NCBI GenBank assembly: GCA_014380605.1
Contig: JACMJO010000390.1
Location: 1 to 8,272 of the forward strand
Length of the DNA: 8,272 nt
Direction of reading: 5' to 3'
Origin: Fimbriimonadaceae bacterium
Lineage (GTDB): Bacteria; Armatimonadota; Fimbriimonadia; Fimbriimonadales; Fimbriimonadaceae
Made by a program: the position numbers and the translations under genes. Below, in pieces: positions 1 through 7,350 of the stretch. The notes under the pieces were generated by a model. It made no database searches. It was not told the origin of the DNA and was given only the letters and a program-made list of their open reading frames with translations. Each line of letters begins with the position of its first letter. The stretch's first letter is position 1.

Positions 1-2419
1 TAGCCAGCTTTTCGATCCGATCAGAAACGGACTCCGTAGAAAGGGTGTCTCGAAGACGATCAACCAGAATCGGGAACGCAAGCGGTGTTGGCCGCGTCGG
101 CTCGGTGATCACGACTCGAGCCTTTTGTAACCTTCGGAGAACCTGGGCCATGCGGGAGCTTTCCAACTGCTTCTCCAAAACCTCCTTCTCTGCCTGATGG
201 AGCAACATATTCTCGGGATCGTAGCGGCGCAGAACGTCATAGTACAAGCCAGAACTGGCTTGGAACTGCTTGGCCGACTTCGCGGCGCCGGGATAGCCTT
301 GAAAGACCAAGCCCGCGATCCTGGCAACCTCTCGGAACTGGCGGCGGGCCATTTCGACCGAGTTCAGACTCTCGAGGATGTCGTGATTCAGGTTCTCGCT
401 AGAAAGCAGGTCATCCGCAAGCGCTTCAGCCAGCGGAGCCGGCTCTCCCGCGAGCAGTTCGAAGCCATAGTCGTTGCAGGCGATGGTGAACGAGATTGGA
501 CGGTGGCGCGCGATTCGGTACGCGAACAGAGCGGCAAGCCCCTCATGCACCAATCGACCTTCAAACGGATAGAAGAAAAGGTGGTGCCCGTCTCGAGTCT
601 CGACCTTCTCGATCAAGAACTCATCTTCATCCGGAATCGCCGACCACTCATTCTGAACCTGAAGCAAGGGTCGGATGAGTTGCATCTCTGCCGATTCGAA
701 AACCCCATGCCTCGCTTCGTGAAGCTTCTCCCGAATCGCATGGGCAAGTTCGCTGGATAGAGGCAAACGGCCACCCGCCCATCGTGGCACCGCTCCCTTG
801 ACGCTGGGTGCGGGCTTGACGTACGCGGTCATATCGCGAATCCGCACGAATTCTAAAGGCTTGCCCGAGAAGATAAAGCGATCGCCGGGGTTGAGGCGGG
901 ACAAAAAGGACTCTTCAACCGTCCCAAGGCGACTGCCCTTCACGTACTGAACGGTCAGCGCCGAGTCGCTCATGATCGTCCCGATGGAAAGGCGATGGCG
1001 CAAGGCGATCTGCTTGTCTTCGACCCTATAACGGCCATCGAGCTGAAGAACGACTCGCCGGAACTCTGGATAGGCTTGCAAAGCGGAGCCGCCTCTTACC
1101 ACAAAGTCCATCACCCACTGCCACTCGGAGTCGGTCAAGTTTCGATAGGAGTGAGAGGACCGGACCTCATCCTTCATTTCAGATTCGAGGAAACCTTCCC
1201 CGAGGGCGATCGTCACCAAATGCTGGGCAAGGACATCGAGCGGGCGCTCGACTCCTTCCCTGCTTTCGATCTTCCCGGCATAAGCGGCATCACGGGCAGC
1301 GGCGATATCGATGAGCTCAAGACCGTGGGTTGGCACGCAAATAATTTGGGACGCAACTCCAGGCCGGTGCCCGCTCCTACCCGCCCGCTGGAGAAGTCGC
1401 GCGACCCCTTTTGGGGATCCGACCTGAATGACCCGGTCGACGGGGCTAAAATCCACACCGAGATCAAGGCTCGACGTGCAAACCACGGCCCTCAGCAGGC
1501 CTCGCTTGATCCCTTCCTCGACCGCTTCCCGGAATTCGCGATCTAACGAGCCATGGTGAAGTTCCACCTTGCCTTTCCAATCAAGGCGCATGCCCAGAAT
1601 AGATTGGAACCAGATCTCCGCCATGGCCCGCGTGTTACAGAAGACAAGGCAGCTGGAGCTCTCTTCGATCGCTTGGATCACTTGGGGGATCATTTGGGTC
1701 CCAAAGTGCCCCGCCCACGGAAATCGGTCGATGGATTCGGGCAAAACGGAGTCGATCACGATCTCTTTCTCAATGTCGCCTTTGATAAGGACTGCGCTTT
1801 CTGGATTGTATGCACTCCCGAGAAGAGTCTGAAGCGCCTCAAGCTGGTTGCCGAGAGTGGCGGAGATGCCCCATATTCTTAGCCCAGGGCAAATGGTTCG
1901 GAGTCGGGCCAAGCAAAGCTCGGCCTGAACGCCTCGCTTCGTGGAGAGAAGTTCATGCCACTCGTCGATCACGACACATTGGAGGCCGCTGAGCAGTTCC
2001 CTGTGGTTTTCCCTGGATAGCAGAAGGCTGAGACTCTCAGGGGTGGTGACGAGGCCGTGAGGGAGCTCCTTGTTCTGCTTAGTCTTTTCGGAGGTCGTCG
2101 TATCGCCGGTTCGAGTCTGGACTTGCCACTCGAGGCCAAGGTCCTTGAGCGGGAATTCGAGGGAGTATTGCGTATCCGCGGAAAGGGCCCTTAACGGAGT
2201 GATCCAGAGGACCTTAAGGCCAGGGGAGGATTCGGATTCCAACGCTTCAGCAACCGGCCCTAGCCAAGCCGCAAACGTCTTTCCCGTGCCGGTGGCGGAG
2301 TGGATAAGGCCGCTCTTGCCTTCCCGATAGGCTCGCCAAACTTCGCGCTGGAATTCAAAGGGAGTCCAGCCCTTGCCTTGGAAATAGGATTCAATTTGGG
2401 CGAGTCCGTCAGCCACCAT
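1..2419 (-). CDS. Ligase-associated DEXH-box DNA helicase (Lhr-Core type), C-terminus cut by window edge
   Basis: Superfamily 2 helicase, expected to be an ATP-driven DNA translocase that remodels DNA during repair. Reading from the ATG at 2419, the minus frame stays open for 806 codons to the edge, with no stop anywhere. Motifs in order: Walker A ATGTGKT (K47), TPESL at 126-130, Walker B box DEWH (152-155), SAT (186-188), the motif V region TSSLDLGVDF, and motif VI QRAGRSGHR (344-352). About 450 residues follow, as in Lhr-Core proteins (winged-helix and DEAD/H-associated regions). They end in a TRPTPLAFP segment and a basic helix that look close to the family C-terminus, since relatives are about 800-830 residues long; I infer that only a few codons are missing. 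The start overlaps the ligase gene by 11 bp. The second codon is GTG with GGAG four bases before it, so initiation there is also possible. The family call is firm from motifs and context; the substrate is inferred from studied homologues. Confidence 0.93.
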   Translation of the reverse strand, partial: MVADGLAQIESYFQGKGWTPFEFQREVWRAYREGKSGLIHSATGTGKTFAAWLGPVAEALESESSPGLKVLWITPLRALSADTQYSLEFPLKDLGLEWQVQTRTGDTTTSEKTKQNKELPHGLVTTPESLSLLLSRENHRELLSGLQCVVIDEWHELLSTKRGVQAELCLARLRTICPGLRIWGISATLGNQLEALQTLLGSAYNPESAVLIKGDIEKEIVIDSVLPESIDRFPWAGHFGTQMIPQVIQAIEESSSCLVFCNTRAMAEIWFQSILGMRLDWKGKVELHHGSLDREFREAVEEGIKRGLLRAVVCTSSLDLGVDFSPVDRVIQVGSPKGVARLLQRAGRSGHRPGVASQIICVPTHGLELIDIAAARDAAYAGKIESREGVERPLDVLAQHLVTIALGEGFLESEMKDEVRSSHSYRNLTDSEWQWVMDFVVRGGSALQAYPEFRRVVLQLDGRYRVEDKQIALRHRLSIGTIMSDSALTVQYVKGSRLGTVEESFLSRLNPGDRFIFSGKPLEFVRIRDMTAYVKPAPSVKGAVPRWAGGRLPLSSELAHAIREKLHEARHGVFESAEMQLIRPLLQVQNEWSAIPDEDEFLIEKVETRDGHHLFFYPFEGRLVHEGLAALFAYRIARHRPISFTIACNDYGFELLAGEPAPLAEALADDLLSSENLNHDILESLNSVEMARRQFREVARIAGLVFQGYPGAAKSAKQFQASSGLYYDVLRRYDPENMLLHQAEKEVLEKQLESSRMAQVLRRLQKARVVITEPTRPTPLAFPILVDRLRDTLSTESVSDRIEKLA

Positions 2420-4001
2420 TCTCCAAGAGCATTGCCTTGATGTCGGACAGTCGATCGGCTTCCTCTTTGGGCTTATCTTGTCGCCACCGAGCAATCCTCG
2501 GGAAGCGCACGGCAATGCCTGATTTGTGCCGGGTAGAAAGCTGAATTCCTTCAAACGCGAGTTCAAAAACCAGTTCCGGGGTCACTGTCCGCACCGGGCC
2601 GAATTTCTCCAGAGTGTTTCTACGAACCCACGCGTCCACCTTGCGAATCTCCTCATCGCTAAGGCCGCTATAAGCCTTGGCGAACGAGACCAGCTTGTCC
2701 CCATCCCATACGCCAAAAGTGTAATCCGTGTAAAGCGAAGCCCGCTTGCCGCTTCCTCGGGCGGCATAGATGAGAACTGCGTCCACAGTGAGCGGGTCGA
2801 TCTTCCATTTCCACCAAAGGCCCTTTTTGCGCCCCACCAAGTAAGGAGAATCCAAGCGCTTGAGCATTAAGCCCTCGACGTTTCGGTCTCGGGCGGTTTC
2901 GCGGATGGCGGCGAGATCGTCCCAACTCTCGGCGGTTACGGTCGGGGAGATTCTTAGATTAGGGATGTTAGCGTCGCACACCTGCGTCAACTTGGCCCGC
3001 CTCATCGACAGCGGCTCTTCCCGAACGTCGACTCCATCCAGCTCCAAAATGTCGAAAGCCACGAATTGTACGGGAACTTCCTGTAACAGCTTCTTCCCTA
3101 CCGTTTTGCGGCCGATCCGTTTCTGTAGGTCGAGGAACTTGCGAGGCTTGTCGTCTTGCCAGGCCAAGACTTCGCCATCGAGGACGGTTCCATCCGAAAG
3201 CCAGGTTCCAATATCGGCAACTTCTGGGAAACGCTCAGTGATGAGTTCCTCGCCCCTCGACCAAACGAAGGTCTGGCCGTCTCGACGGACAAGTTGGGCG
3301 CGAATGCCATCCCATTTCCAGTCGGCATGCCAGTCCTCGATTGAGCCGAGCTGTAAAAGCGAGGATTCCAGAGAATGGGCCAGGCAAAACGGATACGGGC
3401 AGCTAATGTTCGACCCTTGAGTGTCGCCGTCGAATAGGGCTTGGAAGAACGCCGGAGTCGGCCGCCAATCGCCCATGAGGCGGTGGGCGATAGTGGGAGC
3501 CGGAACTTCACTTGCGATTGAAAGAGCTCGAATTACAAGTTCTTGAGAAACCCCGACTCGGAAAGAACCGCCGATCAGCTTGTTTAGGGCGTATCGACCG
3601 GCCCGATCCAGCTCTCGCCAGTACTGGGTGAGCTTTTCTCGTTGTTGCTCCTCGGGAATTCGCGCGAGCTCGGGCAAACGCTGTTCCATCCACTCGTGCA
3701 AGGGCGCTGGTTCTCCGAGAGAGGATTCGCCAAGGACAAGGGAGATCGTTTCGCCCAGATCGCCGACGGCATCGTAACATTCCCCGAACAGCCAGTTGGG
3801 AATCCCCCCCATTTCTGCGGCCCAGGTTTGCATCCGGGTGGAATTCACGGCCCTTTTTGGCCGACGGTGAGTAAAGAGCGCGACAGTCCAGACAGCGTCC
3901 TCGGGAGGAGCGGACTTGAAGTACTCCACCATCGCTTGAACCTTTTCGGTCGTCTTATTGGTGGCGTCGATCGCTGCGTAGAGTTCGGCGAATCGTTTCA
4001 C
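2409..4001 (-). CDS. ATP-dependent DNA ligase, ligase-associated repair cluster family
   Basis: Seals nicks in duplex DNA through a lysyl-AMP intermediate. The protein has 530 residues, usual for the bacterial ligase family that sits beside an exonuclease and an Lhr-Core helicase. Residues 1-210 form an N-terminal DNA-binding domain (LIGGSFRVGVS at 142-152). The nucleotidyltransferase core follows: motif I KWDGIR with adenylated lysine K229, motif III around LDGEVLAW (274-281), motif IIIa FVAFDILELDG (313-323), motif IV VEGLMLKR (375-382) and motif V WWKWK (396-400). The OB-fold domain ends with RFPRIARWR (499-507), the motif VI region. All key residues are present, so the enzyme should be active. 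There is no polymerase or phosphoesterase fusion, unlike LigD. The start is GTG, supported by AGAGGTG seven bases upstream (measured from AGAGG) and by the GTGA overlap with the nuclease stop. A run of seven C (3804-3810, plus strand) lies inside the gene but the frame is intact. Confidence 0.96.
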   Translation of the reverse strand: MKRFAELYAAIDATNKTTEKVQAMVEYFKSAPPEDAVWTVALFTHRRPKRAVNSTRMQTWAAEMGGIPNWLFGECYDAVGDLGETISLVLGESSLGEPAPLHEWMEQRLPELARIPEEQQREKLTQYWRELDRAGRYALNKLIGGSFRVGVSQELVIRALSIASEVPAPTIAHRLMGDWRPTPAFFQALFDGDTQGSNISCPYPFCLAHSLESSLLQLGSIEDWHADWKWDGIRAQLVRRDGQTFVWSRGEELITERFPEVADIGTWLSDGTVLDGEVLAWQDDKPRKFLDLQKRIGRKTVGKKLLQEVPVQFVAFDILELDGVDVREEPLSMRRAKLTQVCDANIPNLRISPTVTAESWDDLAAIRETARDRNVEGLMLKRLDSPYLVGRKKGLWWKWKIDPLTVDAVLIYAARGSGKRASLYTDYTFGVWDGDKLVSFAKAYSGLSDEEIRKVDAWVRRNTLEKFGPVRTVTPELVFELAFEGIQLSTRHKSGIAVRFPRIARWRQDKPKEEADRLSDIKAMLLENGG

Positions 4002-5020
4002 TCGGACACCTCTTCGACAGCCGCATCGTCTTGCTCGCCCTCGAACTCAGTCTCCAAAACCTTGGCATCCAAGCCTTGCTCTTGGAGGTAGCGAACCACC
4101 GTTGCGCTGTAGCCGTGGGTCACCCACACACGCTCGGCTTCCGTGGCTTTGATCGCACTCAGAAGAGACGGCCAATCGACGTGGTCGCTTAGGACGAACC
4201 CTCGATCCACCGCTCGTCGACGCCTGGCACCGCGGATCGCCATCCACCCGGATAAAAAGGCGGTGGAGTGATCGCCGAATCGCCGAACCCACGGGGTGCC
4301 GTTTGCACTGGGCGGAGCTAGGATCATGGCTTGGCTCCAATCGAACTTCCCTTCGGCCTCGCCGATTACCTTGGTGGGTGGCAGTTGGACGCCTTGTGCT
4401 CGGTAGTCCTCCGTCAATCCCTGAACGGCGCCATGGAGGAAGATCGGGCCGATCTCAGGATTCAGGCCGGACAAAGCTCGCTGAGATTTGCCGAGCGCGT
4501 AGCCCAAAAGCAAGGACGCCTTACCCTGCGCCTGATTGGATCTCCACCAGGCGTTGACATCCGCGTAGACCTCTTCTTGAGGCGACCAACGGTAGATTGG
4601 CAATCCAAACGTGGATTCGCTCACGAAGAGGTGGCACTTGATTGGTTCGAACGGGGTGCAGGTTGTATCTGCTTCGGTCTTATAGTCGCCGCTGACGACC
4701 GCGACTTGGCCGTTATGCTCAACCCTGACCTGCGCGGAGCCCAGGATGTGGCCCGCCGGATGAAGGCTGACCTTGACACCGTTCCAGGTCAGAACCTCGC
4801 CGTAAGGGACCGAATCGATCTTGGCTTCATCGCCAAGCCGTCTCCGCATGACGAGCAAGCTTTCATCGGAGCAGAGATACCTCTCCATGCCCCACCGCGC
4901 ATGGTCGCTGTGGGCGTGGGTGACGATCGCACGGTCAACCGGGCGCCACGGATCGATGAAGAAATCGCCCGCTTCGCAGTAGATTCCTCGCTCGGTTACC
5001 GTCAGCAACTCTTTACCCAT
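3998..5020 (-). CDS. Ligase-associated exonuclease, metallo-beta-lactamase/beta-CASP fold
   Basis: Predicted metal-dependent nuclease of the Exo family found next to this ligase type; the studied Pseudomonas homologue is a manganese-dependent DNA nuclease (established knowledge). The protein has 340 residues, near the family norm. Metallo-beta-lactamase motifs: D24 in FFIDPW, THAHSDH at 34-40 (ligands H35, H37, D39, H40), H91 in HPAGHILGS, and D112 in SGDYKTE. Beta-CASP-like positions: E135 in SEST (motif A), H280 in LSDHVDW (motif B) and H302 in THGY (motif C). The last 18 residues are strongly acidic (nine Asp/Glu), probably a flexible tail. There is no signal peptide, so it should be cytosolic. 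It is first in the minus-strand operon, and its TGA stop lies in the GTGA shared with the ligase start. A weak AGG at 5030-5032, nine bases before the ATG, is the only ribosome-binding candidate. Motifs and context together make the call strong. Confidence 0.94.
   Translation of the reverse strand: MGKELLTVTERGIYCEAGDFFIDPWRPVDRAIVTHAHSDHARWGMERYLCSDESLLVMRRRLGDEAKIDSVPYGEVLTWNGVKVSLHPAGHILGSAQVRVEHNGQVAVVSGDYKTEADTTCTPFEPIKCHLFVSESTFGLPIYRWSPQEEVYADVNAWWRSNQAQGKASLLLGYALGKSQRALSGLNPEIGPIFLHGAVQGLTEDYRAQGVQLPPTKVIGEAEGKFDWSQAMILAPPSANGTPWVRRFGDHSTAFLSGWMAIRGARRRRAVDRGFVLSDHVDWPSLLSAIKATEAERVWVTHGYSATVVRYLQEQGLDAKVLETEFEGEQDDAAVEEVSE
4007..4013 (-). promoter_or_regulatory. Shine-Dalgarno site for the ligase GTG start
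   Basis: The minus strand reads AGAGGTG inside the last codons of the exonuclease gene. AGAGG ends seven bases before the GTG at 4001. This, together with the GTGA overlap, decides the ligase start. The same heptamer precedes the DUF4349 gene. Confidence 0.75.
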
Positions 5021-5111
5021 TCAAAACAACCTATGCGGAAATACGAAAGTAAGAGACCTTTTTGGCGAGGTTTCCTAGAGAAATCGAAGGTGGCATACCG
5101 ACCTGTATTTA
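5021..5111. promoter_or_regulatory. Divergent intergenic spacer, probably holding promoters for both directions
   Basis: These 91 bases separate the start of the repair operon (minus) from the start of the HD-GYP gene (plus), so both transcripts are expected to begin in or near here. It is richer in A and T than the genes around it. I looked for -35/-10 pairs both ways and found only weak matches (for example TGTATT at 5104-5109 on the plus strand), none with a convincing partner. The promoter role is inferred from layout alone. Confidence 0.4.
5053..5074. repeat. Small imperfect inverted repeat in the divergent spacer
   Basis: GAGACC at 5053-5058 can pair with GGTTTC at 5069-5074 (five Watson-Crick pairs plus one G-T) around a ten-base loop that starts with five T. 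It could be an operator-like dyad or a weak RNA hairpin in the HD-GYP leader. A stem this short can arise by chance. Confidence 0.25.
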
Positions 5112-6467
5112 GTGTCTAGCGAAGCAAAACCCATTCTCATGGCCGAGATTCTGTCCGCCTTGAGCTACGCGCTCGATCTTACCGAGGGCCAGCCGATGGG
5201 CCATTCGGTTCGCACCTGCCTCATCGCGATGAGGATTGGAAAAAACCTGGGGCTTGATGAAACCGAGCTTCGAGATTTGTACTTCGCTTCGCTTCTCAAG
5301 GATGCCGGATGCTCTAACAACTCAGCGCGAATCCAGAAGATCTTTGGCGGCGACGAACTGATCACCAAGCGGAACGTGAAGCTGATCGACTGGACCAGCA
5401 ATCTCGAATCGCTTAAGTTTGCTTTTGCCAATACGGAGCGAGAGAGTGGCTTTGGTACCAAACTCAAGACCATGCTCAAGGCAATCGGGCCGCCTACGGC
5501 GGTGATGGATGGCGTCACAAAGGCTCGATGCACGCGGGGAGCCCAAATCGCCCTACAACTAGGTTTTGGAAAGCCAGTCGCCGATGCGATCTACGCTTTG
5601 GATGAGCACTGGGACGGTCGAGGCTCGCCCGAGCATCGGCATGGCGAAAGCATCCCTTTGCTCTCCCGCATCTTGTGCTTGGCCCAGACTCTAGAAGTAC
5701 TTTATCAGGCTTTTGGACTCGGCGAGGCCCTAGAGATCGTGAAGAAACGCACGGGAGCTTGGTTCGATCCCCAGATCACATTCGCCGCGATTGGCCTGGA
5801 GACCGACTCTATGTTCTGGCTGGAGATCGGCGACATGGCCCGAACTCAGGCCCTCCAAATAGAGACGCCCGCTAATCTGGAGTACGCCTCCGACTCCGAC
5901 ATCGACCAAATTTGCACGGCTTTCGCCTCCATTATCGATGCCAAGTCGACCTTTACGGGCGAGCACTCTTCGAGAGTGACCCTTTATGCCCTAGAACTCG
6001 CCAAAGCGCTTGGCTTTGATCCCGAACGGATCACGATCCTGAAGCGCGCTTCCCTCTTGCACGACATTGGCAAACTGGGCGTCTCAAACAGCATTCTGGA
6101 GAAGCCAGGGCCGCTCGACGACGAGGAGTTCGTCCAAGTCAAGAAGCATCCCTACTTCACTCAAGAAATCCTCAAGCAGATTCAGGGGTTTGAGAGAATC
6201 ACCGAAGTTGCGGCCGCACACCACGAACGGCTAGATGGCCGAGGTTACTTTCAGGGCCTCGACGCATCCCGATTGGACCTCGATATGAGGATCGTTTCAG
6301 CCGCCGACGTGTTCGATGCGCTTTCTGCCAAGCGACCCTACCGAGAGGCCATGCCGATGTCCAAGGTCTTTGAGATCATGGAGAAAGATGCCGGTAATTC
6401 CCTTGACGCCCAGTGTGTAGGAACCCTCAAGGACCTGTACTACGCCGAGCTTTCGATGGCGGCGTAG
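5112..6467 (+). CDS. Tandem HD-GYP-type phosphohydrolase (degenerate first domain, intact second domain)
   Basis: Probable cyclic-dinucleotide phosphodiesterase or related metal-dependent phosphohydrolase, 451 residues, with no visible membrane segment or receiver domain. The second module (about 265-445) keeps the HD-GYP metal ligands: H285, HD at 317-318 in LLHDIGK, H346, HHE at 370-372 and D399. Its signature reads HHERLDGRGYF, so the usual Pro of GYP is Phe380. The first module (about 10-240) has the same layout but is degenerate: H31 remains, the HD pair is KD (63-64, LLKDAGCS), and the HHE site reads LDE before HWDGRGSPE. It is probably regulatory or for dimerisation (inference). The start is uncertain: GTG at 5112 gives the full length, while ATG at 5139 (residue 10) opens MAEILSALSYA, where the conserved region begins; neither has a clear Shine-Dalgarno. 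It is divergent from the repair operon and probably co-transcribed with the YihY gene 13 bp downstream. Confidence 0.88.
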   Translation: MSSEAKPILMAEILSALSYALDLTEGQPMGHSVRTCLIAMRIGKNLGLDETELRDLYFASLLKDAGCSNNSARIQKIFGGDELITKRNVKLIDWTSNLESLKFAFANTERESGFGTKLKTMLKAIGPPTAVMDGVTKARCTRGAQIALQLGFGKPVADAIYALDEHWDGRGSPEHRHGESIPLLSRILCLAQTLEVLYQAFGLGEALEIVKKRTGAWFDPQITFAAIGLETDSMFWLEIGDMARTQALQIETPANLEYASDSDIDQICTAFASIIDAKSTFTGEHSSRVTLYALELAKALGFDPERITILKRASLLHDIGKLGVSNSILEKPGPLDDEEFVQVKKHPYFTQEILKQIQGFERITEVAAAHHERLDGRGYFQGLDASRLDLDMRIVSAADVFDALSAKRPYREAMPMSKVFEIMEKDAGNSLDAQCVGTLKDLYYAELSMAA

Positions 6468-6480
6468 CCGAAACACGCTC

Positions 6481-7350
6481 TTGATTCGTCCCTACGAACG
6501 GATGCATTGGCGAGACTATCGGTCGATTCTGATTAAGGCTGGACAGGGGTGGTCGAGCCACTCAGCGCCGCGCCTTGCGGCCGCCTTGAGTTTTTACGCG
6601 ATTCTGTCCCTCGCACCGATGCTCGTCATAGCGGTGACGATCGCCACCGCATTCCTTGACTCTGCTTCGATCAGAGCATCGCTTTCAGCGGAGGCCACGC
6701 AATCACTTGGCAAGGGTGCGTCGGATCTGTTCATCAGCATCATCGACCATGCATCCAAACCTGCTACCTCGGTACCCGCAACCATCATCGCCATTTTCAT
6801 CGCTTTTTATGCGGCGTCTGGCCTCTTTGCCCAGATTGAAGAAGCGATCGAGGATGTTTGGGGCATTCAGCACCAAGGCAATCCCTTCAGGCTGTTCCTC
6901 ATGAGCCGACTCAAATCAGTGGTTTTCCTTCTAGGGTTCTTGCTCATTTTTCTAGTTTGGTTGGCAACCGATTCAATCTTAGGCTGGCTGACGAGAACGT
7001 CGGGCGGGTTCTTTGGCTGGCCATTCATTAGCCTTCTTGCCTCGACGTTGTTTGCGACACTTGTCTTCGCGTTAACCTTCAAGGCCATTCCTCGGGGACG
7101 AATCTTGTGGCGAGACGTCTGGCCCGGGGCAATTACCACCGGGCTTGGATTCAGCTTGGCCAAGTTCGTTCTCAGCCTGTATTTCACCTATAGCGGATTC
7201 GCCACCGCATATGGCTCGGCGGGAGCCCTTGTAGTCATCCTCCTTTGGATTTACTACTCGTCCCAGATTTTCTTCTTCGGCGCGGAGATCACACAGGTCG
7301 TTGCGCTTCAGAGGAAGCCGAAGCCAGCGGCGCCTTATTTGCCGTCTTGA
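6481..7350 (+). CDS. YihY/BrkB-family inner-membrane protein
   Basis: Polytopic membrane protein of the YihY/virulence factor BrkB family. The family was once misannotated as ribonuclease BN and has no settled general function. The protein has 289 residues, typical for the family. Hydrophobic segments lie at about 32-58, 98-118, 145-167, 178-203, 213-238 and 245-275, giving about six helices. Family-type patches are visible: AAALSFYAILSLAP (33-46), IEEAIEDVWGI (119-129), the KAIP loop (201-204) and ALVVILLWIYYSSQI near the C-terminus. The annotated start is TTG at 6481; ATG at 6502 (residue 8) is an equally good candidate, and neither has a clear Shine-Dalgarno site. The short gap after the HD-GYP gene suggests one transcript. 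The last 62 bp also encode the end of the convergent DUF4349 gene, so the Lys/Pro/Ala-rich tail (279-289) is probably unconstrained. Confidence 0.92.
   Translation: MIRPYERMHWRDYRSILIKAGQGWSSHSAPRLAAALSFYAILSLAPMLVIAVTIATAFLDSASIRASLSAEATQSLGKGASDLFISIIDHASKPATSVPATIIAIFIAFYAASGLFAQIEEAIEDVWGIQHQGNPFRLFLMSRLKSVVFLLGFLLIFLVWLATDSILGWLTRTSGGFFGWPFISLLASTLFATLVFALTFKAIPRGRILWRDVWPGAITTGLGFSLAKFVLSLYFTYSGFATAYGSAGALVVILLWIYYSSQIFFFGAEITQVVALQRKPKPAAPYLPS
7289..7350. other. Convergent coding overlap of YihY and DUF4349 genes
   Basis: The 3' ends of the two genes overlap tail to tail by 62 bp. The plus frame encodes the end of the last YihY helix and its tail up to TGA at 7348-7350. The minus frame encodes the final DUF4349 residues (KAPLASASSEAQRPV and a few before) down to TGA at 7289-7291. 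No terminator hairpin is visible here, so transcripts may read into each other. Confidence 0.85.

Noticed and set aside
197..760. Plus-strand open frame of 187 codons
   Set aside because: Antisense to the helicase frame, which is open without a stop from 2419 to the edge and carries all helicase motifs.
995..1546. Plus-strand open frame of 183 codons
   Set aside because: Antisense shadow of the helicase motif V-VI region; no domain of its own.
1..2419. Helicase as a broken or frameshifted gene
   Set aside because: I checked the whole minus frame for stops and found none; it is only cut by the window edge.
2860..3420. Plus-strand open frame of 186 codons
   Set aside because: Antisense to the ligase catalytic core; its Ser/Arg-rich composition is typical of a shadow frame.
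3804..3810. Run of seven C as a possible frameshift site in the ligase gene
   Set aside because: The ligase frame passes through it intact (Met-Gly-Gly-Ile), and the family motifs on the downstream side are in the same frame.
4331..5119. Plus-strand open frame of 262 codons
   Set aside because: It is antisense to the exonuclease gene, whose motifs are complete; its own translation shows no recognisable domain, and its end runs into the HD-GYP start.
6481..7350. Annotation of the membrane protein as ribonuclease BN
   Set aside because: That is a historical misannotation of the YihY family; the protein is a polytopic membrane protein with no nuclease motif.
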